The notes: generated from the sequence alone by a model not told the origin. A DNA stretch of 64,000 nucleotides from Thermophilibacter immobilis (GCF_015277515.1 NZ_CP063767.1:2099715-2163714); one strand, 5' to 3'; counted from the stretch's first letter, positions 9,877 through 18,807 are shown. Program-made: numbers and translations.

Positions 9877-11610
9877 ATGGAGCGCCCTGCGAATGTCGTG
9901 CTGCTCTTTGCCGCAACGGCAGAGCGCCGCCGCGAGCTAAGAAGCGCGCTCGAGCGAGAAGCCCATCGGTGCCGGGAAGTCGGCAACCTGAGGGAGCTGG
10001 CCGACGCCTTGGGTCAAGGGCCCGATGACGTCGCGGCCGCTCTTGTTGACCTCTCGGATGCTTCCGGGAGCGGCTATGCCGCCCTCAAGGCGCTGAACAC
10101 AAACGCTACGGGGAGAAGGATCCCCGCCGTAGCGCTTCTGGGCATCGGCGGCGGGAGGGCCCAGGGCAAGGCCCTCTCACTCGGAGCCCTTTCATGCGTC
10201 CAAGGTCCCTGCGATCCCAGGTCACTGCTTCATGCCCTCGACAACGTCATCCGTCTGTGTGGGGCACAGGCGCCCACCAAGGAGACGCAAGCAGGCTCAG
10301 CGGTGTCTCTCTCCAGCCGGGAGGAGTTTCTCGACCGGGCAACGCGAATGATCTCCGGTCACGAGCCAGGTCACTATGTGCTCTCCTATCTAAACATCCT
10401 CCGCTTCACCGCCCTGAACAAGCGCTACGGTGAGCGGCGGGGCGACGAGGTGCTTGCGCATGTGGCACGCAGCCTCGCGAGCTTTGCCGGGCCCCTCGAC
10501 GCGGTCGGCTGCCACTATGTCTCCGATCGCTTCGTTTTGCTCTACCCCAGGGAATGCCTGGACTCGAAAGGGCCGGATCTGTGCCGCGCGCAGGCAGAGA
10601 ATCCACCCGGCCTGAGCCGAGGCATCAAGATCAACGTGGGTCGATGCGTCGCAGACGACCCGTCTGTCTCCGTCAGAAGCCTTGTGAGCAGGGCCGCTCT
10701 CGCAGAGGAGTCCATTCGGTCCAGATATGACGCCTACGTCGCGACCTTTGACGAGTCGATGCGCAGCCGCTTGCTGTTCGAGCAGGAAATCGCATCCGAG
10801 ATGTTCAGCGCCCTGCACGAGGGACAGTTCGAGATGTGGCTCCAGCCACAGTATGACCACGCGACGGGAGTTCCCATCGGGGCCGAGGCGCTCGTTCGCT
10901 GGCATCGTCCCAAGAGTGCCCGGCTCGTGCTGGTTGAGGGCATCATTGATGACCAATCGGCACTGTGGGGCCTTTCGAATTCGGACGCGATCATCAAGGA
11001 CATCATTAACTCACAGCTCCCTGAAGGACCATTCTCTCGCCTTCATGCTGAGCGTATCTACACGGGCGAGGCCACGCTTCTCGGAGATCTAGCCGATGTA
11101 CTTCGATGGAACGTCACTGGCTCAGTCGGTGACGTCCGCGAGGAGGGGTATCGCGCGCTCCTCGAGTTCGGTTTGGTCCTAGTTCGCCGCAAGGGCCTCT
11201 CCATGGCCTTGGACACCAGACACTGCGATTCCCATCATTTTCGAGTGCGTTTCGGGAACGTTGTCGATTTTCTCGACCACACGTTGGCCGAGCGGGGCGG
11301 CCCAGTCAAGAACTATGAACTCTACCGGAAGGTAACGTTTGGGCGCGATTTGTTAGTGGAGGCAGACCCAGGACGCTTCACCAGCGCACCAGCCCAAAGC
11401 TACATTCAGTACGCCGTCGAGGACTTCGACACCATCGGGTTGCGTAACGATACGTGTGCCTATCTCGCCGACGCATTCTCCATCCTCAACGACACGGCAA
11501 TCCGCATCGCCGGGAACCCTTATGCACGCATCGCACCTGACTCGGCCGAACTGCGCGATGAGTGGGTGAGGACCCTTACGAAGGTCACACAAGGTTGGGG
11601 AGCGCCCTAG
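9877..11610 (+). CDS. degenerate GGDEF/EAL-like protein whose EAL part is replaced by unrelated sequence
   Basis: A 577-residue open frame that looks chimeric. Residues 1-130 resemble a receiver-like domain. Residues about 145-280 follow a GGDEF fold, but the signature is SDRFV (about 215-219), so no cyclase activity is expected. From about 310 an EAL domain begins normally (LQPQYDHATG, then AEALVRWHRP at 335-344) and then stops matching near residue 355 (nt about 10940). The remaining 220 residues are not EAL, have lower G+C, and are unfamiliar to me. The simplest reading is that mobile DNA entered the gene and an in-frame tail from the incoming DNA was captured. No clear ribosome site is visible at 9877, nine bases after pknB. 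Confidence 0.6.
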   Translation: MERPANVVLLFAATAERRRELRSALEREAHRCREVGNLRELADALGQGPDDVAAALVDLSDASGSGYAALKALNTNATGRRIPAVALLGIGGGRAQGKALSLGALSCVQGPCDPRSLLHALDNVIRLCGAQAPTKETQAGSAVSLSSREEFLDRATRMISGHEPGHYVLSYLNILRFTALNKRYGERRGDEVLAHVARSLASFAGPLDAVGCHYVSDRFVLLYPRECLDSKGPDLCRAQAENPPGLSRGIKINVGRCVADDPSVSVRSLVSRAALAEESIRSRYDAYVATFDESMRSRLLFEQEIASEMFSALHEGQFEMWLQPQYDHATGVPIGAEALVRWHRPKSARLVLVEGIIDDQSALWGLSNSDAIIKDIINSQLPEGPFSRLHAERIYTGEATLLGDLADVLRWNVTGSVGDVREEGYRALLEFGLVLVRRKGLSMALDTRHCDSHHFRVRFGNVVDFLDHTLAERGGPVKNYELYRKVTFGRDLLVEADPGRFTSAPAQSYIQYAVEDFDTIGLRNDTCAYLADAFSILNDTAIRIAGNPYARIAPDSAELRDEWVRTLTKVTQGWGAP

Positions 11611-11903
11611 AGGCGCGCCTATGCATCAGAAGCCGCCCGCCCCTCCCCTCAGTCCGCCAAGATCGATAGGGAGGAACGAGCTAAGCTAAAGGAAAGTTTA
11701 ACATGAATGATTCCACCGTGGGTGTCACCGACACCCGAAACTCGCAGCTGCTCGGCCACGAGCGCTTGTTCGGCATACCCGACGTATGCCAACTCACTGG
11801 CTTCGGTAAGGCCACCGCGTCGAAGTTCATGAAGGAAAGCGGCCGTGCCATCCGTGTGCACGGCCGGCTCTTTCTCTTGCAGTCCAGCCTCTTCGCCTTC
11901 TTG

Positions 11904-13360
11904 GGTAGTGTCGCGAATGTTGGTGTAAGGGGTTATCGCCCAGAATCGTTACGTGTGCATCATAGCAGTTCTACGCAGCCCTCCTCTTCTGCCCGGCTGA
12001 CTCCATCGCCACCGCTATCAACCTTGTAGCCCTCTGCTTGTCCTCCTCGGTCGCTTCGATCGGCTCTGCCGGCTTGGGGTCCTCTTTCAACGCGGCCAGT
12101 GAATCAGGGGCAATGTAGCAGCGCGACGACCAGTCCTCGTCCATCTCGCAGCATACGGCACCGATCAGGCGAATCAGTGATTTCGTCGATGGGAACACCT
12201 GCACGACGCGGCTACGGCGCTTGATCTCGCGGTTTGCCCGCTCCTGCACGTTGTCGGTGCGCAGACGACGTCTGTGCTCGACGGGGAAGTCCAGATGTGC
12301 AAGCGCGTCTACCTCGGCTTCTTCCAGCAGCTCCGCGGCTGCGGAGCCGGACCTGCCTATCTCGTCGATCGCCACATGGTAGGCCTCGCGCACCATGACC
12401 GGATCGCTTTCCCCGAAGACGGCCTGCATCGCCTTGCCCGCCATGGCACGCTGCATCCTCGTCTTCAGCAGCGAGCAGACGTCGCGTTCCAGATGCACTA
12501 TGCAACGCTGCCAGGTCGCGCCGGGGAAGCATTCGGACATCGCCTTCCTCAGGCCCTCGTGGGCGTCTGTCGTGACGCAACGCACGCCCTTGATTCCACG
12601 CGTGCGGAGGCCTTTGAGAAAGCCCTTCCAAGATGCATATGACTCGGTGTCGACGCAGTCGAATCCCACGAACCGGCGGATGCCATCCGCGCCGCAGCCT
12701 ATGGCTGTGACGGCCGCCATCGAAGATGTGTGGGCGCCGTTTCGTGCCTTTATATAAGTGGCGTCGATCCAGAGGTAGGGAAACTCGATGTCCTCGAAGG
12801 TCTGGTGCTGCAGGTCGGCCGCCTCCTCATCCAATGTCCCGCAGATGCGGCTGACCTGGCTCGCGCTCATCTTGGCGACACCGAGCCTTGCTGCTACCTT
12901 CTCGACCTTCCTGGTCGAGACGCCTGTGGCATACATCTCCGCCACGGCCGCCACCACGGCACGGTCCGTGCGGGAATAGCGCTCGATGACGTCATCGGGG
13001 AAGTAGCTCCCCATGCGCAGCTTGGGTATCCTCATCGTGATCTCGCCGACGCTGGTGACGAGCCTGCGCTCGCGGTAGCCGTTGCGGGAGTTGCCGTCTT
13101 CGCAGAGCATATCGGCCTGCGTGGCCATGACCTCGTTGACGAGCGTCTCCACGAGCGTTCTTCCCAACTCTCGCAGATCGATCATTCCGTCATCGTGCTT
13201 CGGCATCGCATCGGGTAAAGTATCCATTGCGGTCATCGCCTTTCCCTGAATCCGTTTTCTTGGTCGTCAGCAGATTCTAGACGATGGCCGTATTCTCGTA
13301 TTCAGGCTATTCCAGCCCTCAACTCAAACTTTTCCTTACACCAACATTCGGCACGCAATC
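11904..13360 (-). mobile_element. IS256-family insertion sequence, copy 1 (1457 bp, intact)
   Basis: The element has imperfect terminal inverted repeats of 27 bp whose inner part, CGAATGTTGGTGTAAGG, is identical at both ends. It is flanked by an 8-bp direct duplication CCTTCTTG (11896-11903 and 13361-13368), the duplication size expected of this family. It carries one transposase gene on the minus strand. A second copy of the same length is at 26788-28244 in the same orientation. This copy is a clean simple insertion. Confidence 0.93.
11971..13236 (-). CDS. IS256-family (mutator-type) transposase
   Basis: 421 residues, the usual length for the family. The catalytic triad is visible as D158 in WIDATY, D224 in VTTDAH and E332 in NVQERANREIKRR; the D-D and D-E spacings match IS256. 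The N-terminal region is the helical DNA-binding part. It is read on the minus strand inside the element and has no neighbours in the IS. The frame is intact, so copy 1 could be active. The same protein is encoded at 26855-28120. Confidence 0.95.
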   Translation of the reverse strand: MTAMDTLPDAMPKHDDGMIDLRELGRTLVETLVNEVMATQADMLCEDGNSRNGYRERRLVTSVGEITMRIPKLRMGSYFPDDVIERYSRTDRAVVAAVAEMYATGVSTRKVEKVAARLGVAKMSASQVSRICGTLDEEAADLQHQTFEDIEFPYLWIDATYIKARNGAHTSSMAAVTAIGCGADGIRRFVGFDCVDTESYASWKGFLKGLRTRGIKGVRCVTTDAHEGLRKAMSECFPGATWQRCIVHLERDVCSLLKTRMQRAMAGKAMQAVFGESDPVMVREAYHVAIDEIGRSGSAAAELLEEAEVDALAHLDFPVEHRRRLRTDNVQERANREIKRRSRVVQVFPSTKSLIRLIGAVCCEMDEDWSSRCYIAPDSLAALKEDPKPAEPIEATEEDKQRATRLIAVAMESAGQKRRAA

Positions 13361-13391
13361 CCTTCTTGCACGAGATGGAGGCGAGCGACCC

Positions 13392-14252
13392 ATGCAGCCT
13401 CTGAAGACCATGGCCGAATGCCTAGACGAAACCGCGCGCTCCATCATCGATGCGAAGCCCATAGGCCACATTCACCACAGGCAGCTCGATAGGCTGCTCG
13501 GCGGCATAAGGCCGCATCTGATAATGGTTCCGGCAGCCCCCGGCGTCGGGAAGACTACCTTCGTACATGAAATCGGCGACCACTGGGCCGCTTCCGGCCA
13601 TCCCGTCGTTTTCTTCGAGGGCGAGCTATCCAAGCCCTCCTTGCTCGGAAAAAGCCTAACCCGCCTCACGAAGGGTGTGCTCACGACAACGGCAATGTTC
13701 AATAGCCCGCTTGATAGCGAGAGTCGCGCTCTCTTTAACGATGCTCTCAAGATCTACCGCGAGTGCATCGCGCCCCGCCTGTTCATCTGCGACGGTCCCA
13801 TTCAGTACAAGACCATGCGCGATGCCGTCGCCATTGCCGCAGACCGCTTTGGCGAGGCCCCGTTGGTCGTGTGCGACTACGCCCAGATTGTCTCACTCCC
13901 GCCCGAACTCCAGACGCTTGACGAGCGCGTTGGCCTCAAGCTGGTTGCCTCGCAGCTCCGCCTCATCGTCGACGAGCTTCAGTGCCCCCTCATCGCCATC
14001 TCATCAATTAATCGCACCAACTACGACAAGCAGGTCGCAGGCCTTGACTCCGTCGGCGGCTGTAGTGCCTTTGAGTATGGAGCCGACGTCATATGCGGCC
14101 TGTCAGTCGAGGGGAAAGGCTCCGAGCGTTTCGAGAACATGGAGAAACCGATTCGTCCCATAGTCGCCTCGGTGACGAAGAACCGCTACGGCCTCTGTGG
14201 GCATGTTGGTTTTACTTTCGACGCACCGCGTGCCACCTTCATTGAGCGTTAA
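13392..14252 (+). CDS. DnaB-like helicase / replication protein of the mobile element
   Basis: 286 residues of a RecA-fold ATPase resembling the C-terminal domain of replicative DnaB helicases. Walker A is APGVGKTT near residue 49, Walker B is PLVVCDYAQI near 157, and a conserved GGCSAFEYGADVICGL follows, as in DnaB sensor regions. The DnaB N-terminal domain is absent. Such truncated helicases occur on plasmids and integrative elements next to excisionase-like genes. ATG at 13392 is preceded by GGAGG and overlaps the stop of the split upstream gene. The open frame extends back into the IS, but that part is foreign. It starts the mobilization module. Confidence 0.7.
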   Translation: MQPLKTMAECLDETARSIIDAKPIGHIHHRQLDRLLGGIRPHLIMVPAAPGVGKTTFVHEIGDHWAASGHPVVFFEGELSKPSLLGKSLTRLTKGVLTTTAMFNSPLDSESRALFNDALKIYRECIAPRLFICDGPIQYKTMRDAVAIAADRFGEAPLVVCDYAQIVSLPPELQTLDERVGLKLVASQLRLIVDELQCPLIAISSINRTNYDKQVAGLDSVGGCSAFEYGADVICGLSVEGKGSERFENMEKPIRPIVASVTKNRYGLCGHVGFTFDAPRATFIER

Positions 14253-14278
14253 CCAGGTCATCTGGGCAAACCTCTATC

Positions 14279-14318
14279 GCAGGTAGGGGTGAACAGTACT
14301 TGCCGCAACCCTACCTGC
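14279..14318. repeat. 10-bp inverted repeat after helicase gene
   Basis: GCAGGTAGGG (14279-14288) and CCCTACCTGC (14309-14318) are perfect inverted repeats with a 20-base spacer, between the helicase-like gene and the next small gene. No T-run follows, so a simple terminator is unlikely. A protein-binding site or part of a transfer or replication origin is possible. Confidence 0.45.
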
Positions 14319-14413
14319 AAGAAGTAATCGATTGCACTGACCTCAACCTCATTCAAAGCATCTCGGCTGACGGGGCATCCGCATACCCTGCCGGCCAACC
14401 GATTGGAGTATCC

Positions 14414-14635
14414 ATGAACAAGTTCGAGACCATCAGCCGCATCCACCTCCATACCAAGCTCGCGGAGTTCGGGCTTGACCAGCCCCTCGATGAGCACGAC
14501 CTTGCCCTGCAGCTGCTCAACACAGAGTTGCGCCTCGCAAAGACCGAGGAGGAGCTCAGAGTTATCGAAGAGGCCATCGACAGCCACGGCATCCGTATGG
14601 ACTGGCCGAATACGGAGTACGAGCAGGAATTCTAA
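14414..14635 (+). CDS. small acidic helical protein of unknown function
   Basis: 73 residues, rich in Glu, Leu and Asp, predicted mostly helical with a heptad-like stretch (residues about 25-55) that could form a coiled coil. I do not recognise the family. ATG at 14414 is preceded by GGAG at suitable spacing; a TTG-initiated longer frame from 14300 reads across the inverted repeat and is less likely. It lies between the helicase-like gene and the mobilization genes, all on the same strand. Confidence 0.55.
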   Translation: MNKFETISRIHLHTKLAEFGLDQPLDEHDLALQLLNTELRLAKTEEELRVIEEAIDSHGIRMDWPNTEYEQEF

Positions 14636-14641
14636 CACGAA

Positions 14642-14675
14642 GGCCGCTGCAGCCCAATGGTGGGTTGCAGCGGCC
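14642..14675 (+). terminator. 15-bp hairpin upstream of mobilization genes (terminator or oriT part)
   Basis: Two 15-base arms (14642-14656 and 14661-14675) pair with one G-U wobble around a four-base loop, and are followed by CATTTT. It can act as an intrinsic terminator for the small upstream gene. Its position directly before the ribbon-helix-helix/relaxase pair also fits an inverted repeat of an origin of transfer. Confidence 0.6.
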
Positions 14676-14689
14676 ATTTTGGAGGAGCC

Positions 14690-15154
14690 ATGAACGAGAA
14701 ATCAAACGAGAAGGGACAGATCAAATCCATCAGGTTTGACGAGGAGACCTATCGCCGTATCAAAGCCTACGCAGCCGGGTCGGGCGTCACCGACAGCGCC
14801 GCCATCCGAGAGCTGGTCGTGAAGGGCCTCTCCGTGGATGGCCTGGGTCTCTACAGCACGGAGCTGGGCGAGTACCTGCGCACCACGATGAATGGGTGTC
14901 TCGCCAGCTTCGAGGAGGCACTGAGGCGCAGGAACGACGAGGCGGAGGATAGGCTGGCCCGCGTGACCAGCCGCTCCACCAAGGGGGCGCTCGTGGCCGC
15001 GCTCGTGGCCTGCGACCTCGCGAAGGGCCTCTTCGAGGGGTTGGCGGACGTGTCCGTGGAGGACGTGTACCGCGCCTACGCCAGGCAGGCCGGCGAACTG
15101 CAGGCCGGACGCTCGATCGATGAGGTGAAGGCCGATGCCCGCGCGGGGCGGTAG
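14690..15154 (+). CDS. MobC-like ribbon-helix-helix mobilization accessory protein
   Basis: 154 residues. The first 50 show a ribbon-helix-helix pattern (IKSIRFDEETYRRIKAYAA, then AAIRELVVKGL), typical of relaxosome accessory proteins that bind near nic. The rest is helical. It overlaps the relaxase start by 20 bases, so the two are probably co-translated. ATG at 14690 is preceded by GGAGGAG. The family assignment rests on the fold pattern and context, not on a recognised full-length match. Confidence 0.7.
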   Translation: MNEKSNEKGQIKSIRFDEETYRRIKAYAAGSGVTDSAAIRELVVKGLSVDGLGLYSTELGEYLRTTMNGCLASFEEALRRRNDEAEDRLARVTSRSTKGALVAALVACDLAKGLFEGLADVSVEDVYRAYARQAGELQAGRSIDEVKADARAGR

Positions 15155-16493
15155 CGCCGTCATCGTGAACCATCGCGTCGCGCTGTCGGGTACCAAGGCG
15201 CGCGCTGCGGTGGTCAGCCACCGCGTCGAGTACGTCGCCACGAGGCCGGGCTGCGACCGGTCGGCCACCGAGGCCGACCTCGCCCGCGCCCGCGAGCGCG
15301 AGGCCTTCGTGGGCTACCTCGGCTGCCGTCCGGGCTCGACGGCCCTCTTCGACGCCGACGGCGCGGTCTCGCTCGCCGAGGCGCGCCGCAGGCTCGATGC
15401 CTGCGGCGGCGCGGTCGTGTGCAGCGTCATCTCCGTGCGCCGAGAGGACTGCGAGCGCTTCGGCCTGGACACCAAGGAGGGCTGGCAGGCGTACGCCCGC
15501 GCCAACCTCACGCGCGAGTACGCCCGCATGATGGGCATACCTGAGTCGCGGGTGGGGTGGGTGGCAGCCCACCACCTCAACAGCGAGGCCAACCAGCACA
15601 TACACGTGCTGGCGTTCGACAAGGCGGGGCGGTTCGACCGCCTCATGGCAAAGCCGGACCTCGAGCGCGCCCGGCGCGACCTCACGGAGGCCGCCGTCGC
15701 CCCGGAGGTCGCAAGGCTGGGGCTGGAGCGCGAGACCGCCCGCGAGCGGGTGGTCGAGATCCTGCGGAGCATGGACGGGGCCTCCCTCTCCCGTGGCGTG
15801 GAGCTGCCCCCGGAGGGTCGCGTCTCCTACGCGCACCTCCGGAGGTGGCACCCCGAGGCCACGCGCCAGGTGGAGTCCGCCGTGGGGCGGGCCGCCGAGG
15901 AGCGGCCCGAGCTTCGCGCGGCGCTCGACGCGCACGCAAGTGCGTGTGTCGGGCTGGCAGACCTCAGGGGACTCGGCGGTGCCGAGCGCGGGGCCTATCT
16001 CGCCAAGGCCGACGCCGACGTACGCGCCCGCGCGTGCAACGCGGCCCTCAGGGCGATGTCGCCCGAGCGCCGGACGTCCCCGAGGCCCGCGCCCGAGGAC
16101 GGTCCTGCGGCCACGAGGAGGCGCGAGCGGGCCGTGGGGCGCGAGCTTGCCGCGTGCATGGGCAAGCGCCAGACGGCGGAGGCCGTCGCCGCCGCGCGCG
16201 AGGGCCACCCCGTGCCCAAGTCCGCCGTGAGGGGATGTCCCTCGTTCGAGGCCTTGGGGCGGCACTCGCCCGCGCCCCTGGAGTCCGCGCTCTCGGGTGC
16301 GTCGCGCGCCTTCGCGAGCGCCATGCCCGACGGGCGGCGAGACCCCGACGAGGAGGCGAGGACGATGCTGCGCGCCCTGTCCCGCGTCGCCGTGCGCGCA
16401 TTGCTGCGCGCCCCCGGCGCACTCGGCACCGCCGCGAGGGTGGCGGTCGCCGTGTCGCAGCCGATCAGGACGATCATGAGCATCTCGATGTGA
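15135..16493 (+). CDS. MOBP-family relaxase (MobP3-like)
   Basis: 452 residues. The region about 90-165 has the MOBP/MobP3 pattern: SVRREDCERFG, a helical segment, then WVAAHHLNSEANQHIHVLAF with metal-binding H155 and H157 and the preceding H of HHLN. Relaxases nick oriT and carry the single strand into the recipient. The catalytic tyrosine cannot be fixed by eye; candidates lie in the first 60 residues. The C-terminal 250 residues are Ala/Arg-rich and poorly conserved. G+C is about 70%, as high as the host and far above the arsenic cargo. It sits between the accessory protein and the coupling protein. Confidence 0.82.
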   Translation: MPARGGSAVIVNHRVALSGTKARAAVVSHRVEYVATRPGCDRSATEADLARAREREAFVGYLGCRPGSTALFDADGAVSLAEARRRLDACGGAVVCSVISVRREDCERFGLDTKEGWQAYARANLTREYARMMGIPESRVGWVAAHHLNSEANQHIHVLAFDKAGRFDRLMAKPDLERARRDLTEAAVAPEVARLGLERETARERVVEILRSMDGASLSRGVELPPEGRVSYAHLRRWHPEATRQVESAVGRAAEERPELRAALDAHASACVGLADLRGLGGAERGAYLAKADADVRARACNAALRAMSPERRTSPRPAPEDGPAATRRRERAVGRELAACMGKRQTAEAVAAAREGHPVPKSAVRGCPSFEALGRHSPAPLESALSGASRAFASAMPDGRRDPDEEARTMLRALSRVAVRALLRAPGALGTAARVAVAVSQPIRTIMSISM

Positions 16494-16503
16494 GGAGTGG
16501 GAC

Positions 16504-18459
16504 ATGGGACACCAGAGGTCGAAGTCGTTCAACGAGCCCTTCGCGCCGCGCGCCCTGCGCGGGGGCACCGTCGCGCTGGCGCTCGCCGTCGCGGCGTGCG
16601 TGGCACTGGCGTGCTGGTGGCCGACGCTTCGGGCGGCGGTCTGGGACGCGATGGCGCCATTCTCGGGCGGCTCGGCCATGCTGGCGGATCTCGAGCCGCC
16701 GCAGGGCCTCGATGGAACAGGGTCCGGCCCCGAGGCCGCGCTCGCGGCAATCGGGCTGGACGGCACCGCCCTCGCCATGGGCTGCGCCGTCACCGTCGCG
16801 GCGTTCGCGGCCATGTGGGGTTGGAGCGAGCTCGCCGCGTGGCGCTCACTCCACGACGGGACGTGGGTCGGGGGCTCGCGCTCCGGCGTGCGCACCCACG
16901 GCGACGCATGGCTCGAGAGCAGGCCATCGGCCCTCCGGCGCGCCACCTACGGCTGGGTGCCCGGAAAGGCGCCGGAGGGCGGCAACCTCGTGGTGGGTGA
17001 GCTGGGTAGCTCCGTCCGCCTCGTCGACGCCGTCCATGCCGCGCTCCTCGCCGGCAGCGGCGGAGGCAAGAGCCGCCGCGTCATCATCGAGACCCTGTGC
17101 GTGAACATGTGCTCTGGCAATTCGGTGATGGTCAACGACGTGAAGGGCGAGCTGCGTGCCTTCACCGAGGCCTGGGTGCGCTCAAGGGGCACACACGACG
17201 TCGTGGCCGTGAGGTTCGACGCGCCCGCCGGTTCGATGCGCTTCGACCCGCTGGCCCGCGCCGGGGAGGCCCTCGCCTCGGGCGGCGCGGGGGCGGCCAC
17301 GCGCGAGCTTCGCGAGCTCGCCAGGTGCGTCGTTCCGCAGGCCCTCTCGGGGCAGCCCTTCTTCTCTGACGGCGCGCGCAACGTGTTCGTGGGCCTATGC
17401 CTGTTCGTCCTTTCGAACCCCGTGGTGCCGGACGAGTGCCGCAACCTCCGCACCGTGCAGGCGCTGCTCGCGCCGACGGACGGCTCCTCACCGGTCGAGC
17501 GCGTGGCCTCGCTGGCCGCATCGCTCGGGCCCGGCGACCCGGCGCTCCCCTTCCTTGCCGGGGTCTCCGGCGACGGGGGCGGAGGACAGGGCATCATCTC
17601 CACGCTCCAGAACTACCTCGTCGAGTTCGCGGACGAGGACGTCTCCCTCATGCTCCATGACAACGAGGTCGACCTCGCGGCGGCGGGCAGGCGCCCCACC
17701 GTCGTCTACGTCAGCTCGAGCTCGGCGACCGGCAACCGCGACCGCCTGGTCCAGGCCTTCTGGTCCCAGGCGCTCTCGGCCCTGCGCGTGGAGGCCGCCG
17801 TCCACGGCGGCCGGCTCCCCGTGAGGACCATGCTGCTGCTGGACGAGTTCGCGGCGATCGGCAAGATCGATAGGCTGCTCAGGGACCTGGGCGAGATACG
17901 CAGCGCGGGCCTGAGCGTCGTCTGCGCGTTCCAGAGCCTGAACCAGCTCGAGAGCCGTGCCGGCTACACCAAGGCCGAGGCCGAGACGGTCCTGGACCTC
18001 CTCGGCGACAAGGTGATCCTCTCGGTCGAGAACGTCGAGACGGCCAGGAAGCTCTCCGACTCCATGGGCACATACGGCGCAACGACCAGGAGCCAGAGCA
18101 GGAGCAGGGGCGCCAACACCTCGTCCGCCGGTTCCAGCGAATCGGTCATGCGGCGACCCCTCATAAGCCCCGACGAGCTCATGAGGTGGACGGCCAAGGG
18201 CACGGGCGCGCTCGTCATGCGCGGCTCCGGGACGCTCGCTCTTCCCAGCCGCGACGTCACCGAGACCTTCCTGGGCAGGGAGCTTGGCATGACGTCGCCG
18301 GAGGCCGAGAGGGCCATGATGGAGGCTGCCCTCGTCGACGGCGAGATTCGCAACGCCGAACTGCCACCGGTCTGGGACGGCACCGGAGCCGCCGCCATCG
18401 ACGCCGACGAGGCCCCCAAGGCCAAGGCAAGCATCCCAAGTGTCCCCGTGGGTTTCTAA
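16504..18459 (+). CDS. VirD4/TraG-type coupling protein (type IV secretion ATPase)
   Basis: 651 residues. Two N-terminal membrane helices (about 18-40 and 85-108) precede a large ATPase: Walker A AGSGGGKS near 182-189, Walker B MLLLDEFAAIGKI near 443-455 and the late motif FQSLNQLESR. These proteins dock the relaxase-DNA complex to a secretion channel. No mating-pair genes (VirB4, VirB6 and so on) are in the window, so the element looks mobilizable rather than self-transmissible, or it has lost them. It follows the relaxase by ten bases, with GGAG before the ATG. Confidence 0.88.
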   Translation: MGHQRSKSFNEPFAPRALRGGTVALALAVAACVALACWWPTLRAAVWDAMAPFSGGSAMLADLEPPQGLDGTGSGPEAALAAIGLDGTALAMGCAVTVAAFAAMWGWSELAAWRSLHDGTWVGGSRSGVRTHGDAWLESRPSALRRATYGWVPGKAPEGGNLVVGELGSSVRLVDAVHAALLAGSGGGKSRRVIIETLCVNMCSGNSVMVNDVKGELRAFTEAWVRSRGTHDVVAVRFDAPAGSMRFDPLARAGEALASGGAGAATRELRELARCVVPQALSGQPFFSDGARNVFVGLCLFVLSNPVVPDECRNLRTVQALLAPTDGSSPVERVASLAASLGPGDPALPFLAGVSGDGGGGQGIISTLQNYLVEFADEDVSLMLHDNEVDLAAAGRRPTVVYVSSSSATGNRDRLVQAFWSQALSALRVEAAVHGGRLPVRTMLLLDEFAAIGKIDRLLRDLGEIRSAGLSVVCAFQSLNQLESRAGYTKAEAETVLDLLGDKVILSVENVETARKLSDSMGTYGATTRSQSRSRGANTSSAGSSESVMRRPLISPDELMRWTAKGTGALVMRGSGTLALPSRDVTETFLGRELGMTSPEAERAMMEAALVDGEIRNAELPPVWDGTGAAAIDADEAPKAKASIPSVPVGF

Positions 18460-18567
18460 GAACTTGCTACGCATGTGAGCTGCACAAGGGCAGAATCCGT
18501 AGCGGGATGCCGCCACGGCGTTTACATGGCACGAGGCGGCAACCTAGGGGGCTGACCTGCCCTTCCG

Positions 18568-18700
18568 AACCCGGCGAGCCGGGTTGCGCCGCACGCTCGT
18601 AATGCCCTCTTATCCTGCGCTCCCCTTCCAAGCGTCCTTGGCGAGGAGGGGAGGCCCTTCCCCTCGGCACGCCGTCAGGTGTTCCTGGTGTGCCGAGGGG
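18568..18700. repeat. pair of hairpins after coupling-protein gene
   Basis: Two inverted repeats follow each other: 18568-18574/18579-18585 (7 bp, AACCCGG and CCGGGTT) and 18660-18673/18687-18700 (14 bp with one wobble, left arm CCCCTCGGCACGCC). With the stronger hairpin at 18740-18779 they make three in 210 bases. From 18460 to 18807 I see no gene. They could mark the end of the mobilization element or a single-strand origin. Confidence 0.5.
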
Positions 18701-18739
18701 CGGCCGCGGGAGGGCTTGGCTGCGACCGTGGCCCGCGAG

Positions 18740-18779
18740 AAGAGACGACCGCCCAGGTTTCCCCGAGCGGTCGTCTCTT
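18740..18779. terminator. 13-bp hairpin between convergent genes
   Basis: AAGAGACGACCGC (18740-18752) and GCGGTCGTCTCTT (18767-18779) pair perfectly around a 14-base loop. It lies between the plus-strand coupling-protein gene and the minus-strand yraN remnant, as expected for a bidirectional terminator, although T-runs are weak on both sides. Confidence 0.6.
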
Positions 18780-18807
18780 CGCTCCCAGCGGTTATGAGTA
18801 TCTAGGG

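Larger units (their letters stand above)
11703..13404 (+). pseudogene. small helix-turn-helix (excisionase-like) gene split by IS256-family element
   Basis: The 5' part (11703-11903) encodes 67 residues with a short winged-helix/excisionase-like core (FGIPDVCQLTGFGKATASKF). The reading frame then enters the insertion sequence. Removing the element and one copy of its 8-bp target duplication joins codon 67 (TTG) to 13369 and restores a frame of 78 codons ending in TGA at 13402-13404. That stop overlaps the ATG of the next gene at 13392. The original gene was therefore a small DNA-binding protein translationally coupled to the helicase-like gene. AAAGGAAAG precedes the start. In mobile elements such proteins control excision or replication; the role here is inferred. 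Confidence 0.7.

Noticed and set aside
12274..13218. Plus-strand frames inside the IS256-family element
   Set aside because: They are opposite-strand readings of the transposase gene, repeated identically in both copies.
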